This document shows positions 63,089-64,000 of a stretch of 64,000 bases of DNA, piece by piece. How positions within the stretch are numbered: position 1 is the stretch's first letter; every line of letters starts with the position of its first letter. The position numbers and the translations under genes were made by a program. Below the pieces are notes generated by a model. It searched no databases, was not told the origin of the DNA, and saw nothing but the letters and a program-made list of their open reading frames with translations. The DNA is from Phoebastria nigripes (lineage: Eukaryota > Chordata > Aves > Procellariiformes > Diomedeidae), in the NCBI GenBank assembly GCA_035582835.1, contig JAYKAV010002628.1:563530-627529 (forward strand), given 5' to 3'.

Positions 63089-63370
63089 CACAGAAGGATT
63101 TAGGTTGGAAGGAACTTGTGGAGGTTTCTGTTGCAACCACCTGCTCACAGCAGGGCTAACCTCAAAGCTGCCTTAGGTGTCTTTGGACCTTGTTCAGCTG
63201 AATTGTGTAGGATCTCCAAGGGTGGAGATCTCATTACCTCTCTGGACCTCTGTCCCGGTGCTGCACCTCTCTCAAGGGGAAGAATTAACCCTTTATGTTT
63301 GGTCAGAGTCTTCCCAATTGCAACTGGTGACTGTCACCTTTCATCCTCGCTCTCTACCTGTTGAACAACA
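63089..63370 (-). mobile_element. CR1 LINE 3' fragment, antisense, in butyrophilin 3' UTR
   Basis: The plus strand shows the reversed CR1 3' region: CACAGAAGGATTTAGGTTGGAAGGAAC-like sequence, then a CAACCACCTGCTCACAGCAGG string, and a block of Leu/Ser-rich reverse frames toward CTGTTGAACAAC. If the AATAAA at 63422 is used, this CR1 is part of the mature mRNA. Confidence 0.85.
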
Positions 63371-63421
63371 CTTCCACTGAAAAGACACNCTCGCAACAGG
63401 GATCGCTTTTTAAATGTACAG

Positions 63422-63427
63422 AATAAA
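63422..63427 (+). terminator. AATAAA poly(A) signal
   Basis: A canonical hexamer lies about 390 bases after the butyrophilin stop codon, directly after the CR1 insertion. Confidence 0.6.
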
Positions 63428-63440
63428 GTTACTTCAGTGG

Positions 63441-63983
63441 ATTTGTCTGTATGTGTGTCAGCACCAAATGTCTGTGTTTGAGGCGTTGTCTCCACCTCCT
63501 TTTAGCCTGTGGGGAGTTGCAGGCACTTTTGAGAAAATGGTTCACCGCATCCTCCAGGAGACAACGAAGGCATGTCAGTGGGATCGGTCCATGGCTGTGC
63601 TTGTCCCCAGGCCTGCCTGCAGCACAAGCGCAGGTGACGAGCTCACCTGTGACCTGGACACATCTAACACTGCTCTTTCTGGGGGAGGAAAAGCTGCTTT
63701 TGCTTATAGTGCTGAGGAGTCTGGAGCAGGCTCAGAATGTCCTATGAGGGCTGAAACAAAGCTGGAGAAACCAAAAATTCATCTGAAGAAAGGCATCTTG
63801 TATTGAGGCATGTTTTCAGGCAACTCCAGATTATTTTGCTGTAGTGAAAACTGCCACCTGCAAGGGGAGGATAGAAGTATGTGCTTCCTCTGAGGCCAGA
63901 CATGCTTTCGCATGAGATCCTCCATTCCACTGATGTCCAGCAAGCATGGACCTTCCCAAGGGAAGGCTTCACCATTACTGCTG
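63441..63983. other. Downstream flank, nothing recognised
   Basis: About 540 bases show no supported gene. An open stretch up to 63806 on the plus strand lacks splice sites or family features. Confidence 0.5.
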
Positions 63984-64000
63984 AATTCACAGAATCATAG
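63984..64000 (-). mobile_element. Edge of another antisense CR1
   Basis: The window ends in TTCACAGAATCATAG, the reverse complement of a CR1 3' end. The body of the element would lie outside the window. Confidence 0.6.

Larger units (their letters stand above)
63035..63440 (+). other. Butyrophilin 3' UTR
   Basis: The UTR runs from the stop codon to a canonical AATAAA at 63422-63427, so cleavage is expected near 63440. Most of it is an antisense CR1 fragment. One N lies at 63389. Confidence 0.6.

Noticed and set aside
1..64000. CRISPR arrays, operons, tRNA or rRNA genes
   Set aside because: The window is vertebrate nuclear DNA. No regularly spaced repeats with unique spacers were seen, and no tRNA or rRNA gene was recognised by eye.

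Overview
This is vertebrate nuclear DNA, almost certainly from a bird. Its genes are split by GT-AG introns. CR1 LINE fragments occur in both orientations, and one long terminal repeat belongs to a type I recognise from avian endogenous retroviruses. MARCHF2, a TRIM-type gene and a butyrophilin lie next to each other. From memory, the chicken butyrophilin TVC lies on the microchromosome that also carries MARCHF2, so the window may be the equivalent locus. The first 46 bases are N, and isolated single Ns occur throughout, two of them in the TRIM-type coding sequence and one in the antisense B30.2 exon.

Region 1 (47-35,500) is the MARCHF2 locus. A GC-rich, CpG-dense start is followed by a long first intron, then four coding exons (12900-13075, 17496-17691, 31288-31497, 34644-34802). 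They join in frame into 246 residues, the length of human MARCHF2. The introns hold a CR1 3' end, an old and degraded CR1 body with reverse-transcriptase traces, and several homopolymer tracts.

Region 2 (35,500-41,750) is mostly without recognisable genes. It holds an unrecognised candidate terminal exon with an acceptor, stop codon and poly(A) signal (38163-38500), and a repeat segment with an inverted copy 2.5 kb downstream.

Region 3 (41,750-63,440) is an immune-type PRY-SPRY cluster. It contains a plus-strand RING/coiled-coil/B30.2 gene of 431 residues with no visible B-box; a minus-strand, apparently broken coiled-coil/B30.2 relic; and a complete plus-strand butyrophilin of 484 residues (signal peptide, IgV, IgC, transmembrane segment, four 21-base heptad exons, B30.2). 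The three B30.2 exons are 524, 521 and 518 bases long and all start in the same splice phase, so they look like products of one duplication history. Endogenous retroviral LTRs and CR1 copies lie between the genes, and one CR1 sits in the butyrophilin 3' UTR.

Functionally, MARCHF2 and the RING/B30.2 protein would be ubiquitin ligases (membrane-bound and cytosolic). The butyrophilin would be a cell-surface receptor with a cytosolic B30.2 sensor. They are neighbours, but nothing in the sequence shows that they act in one pathway.
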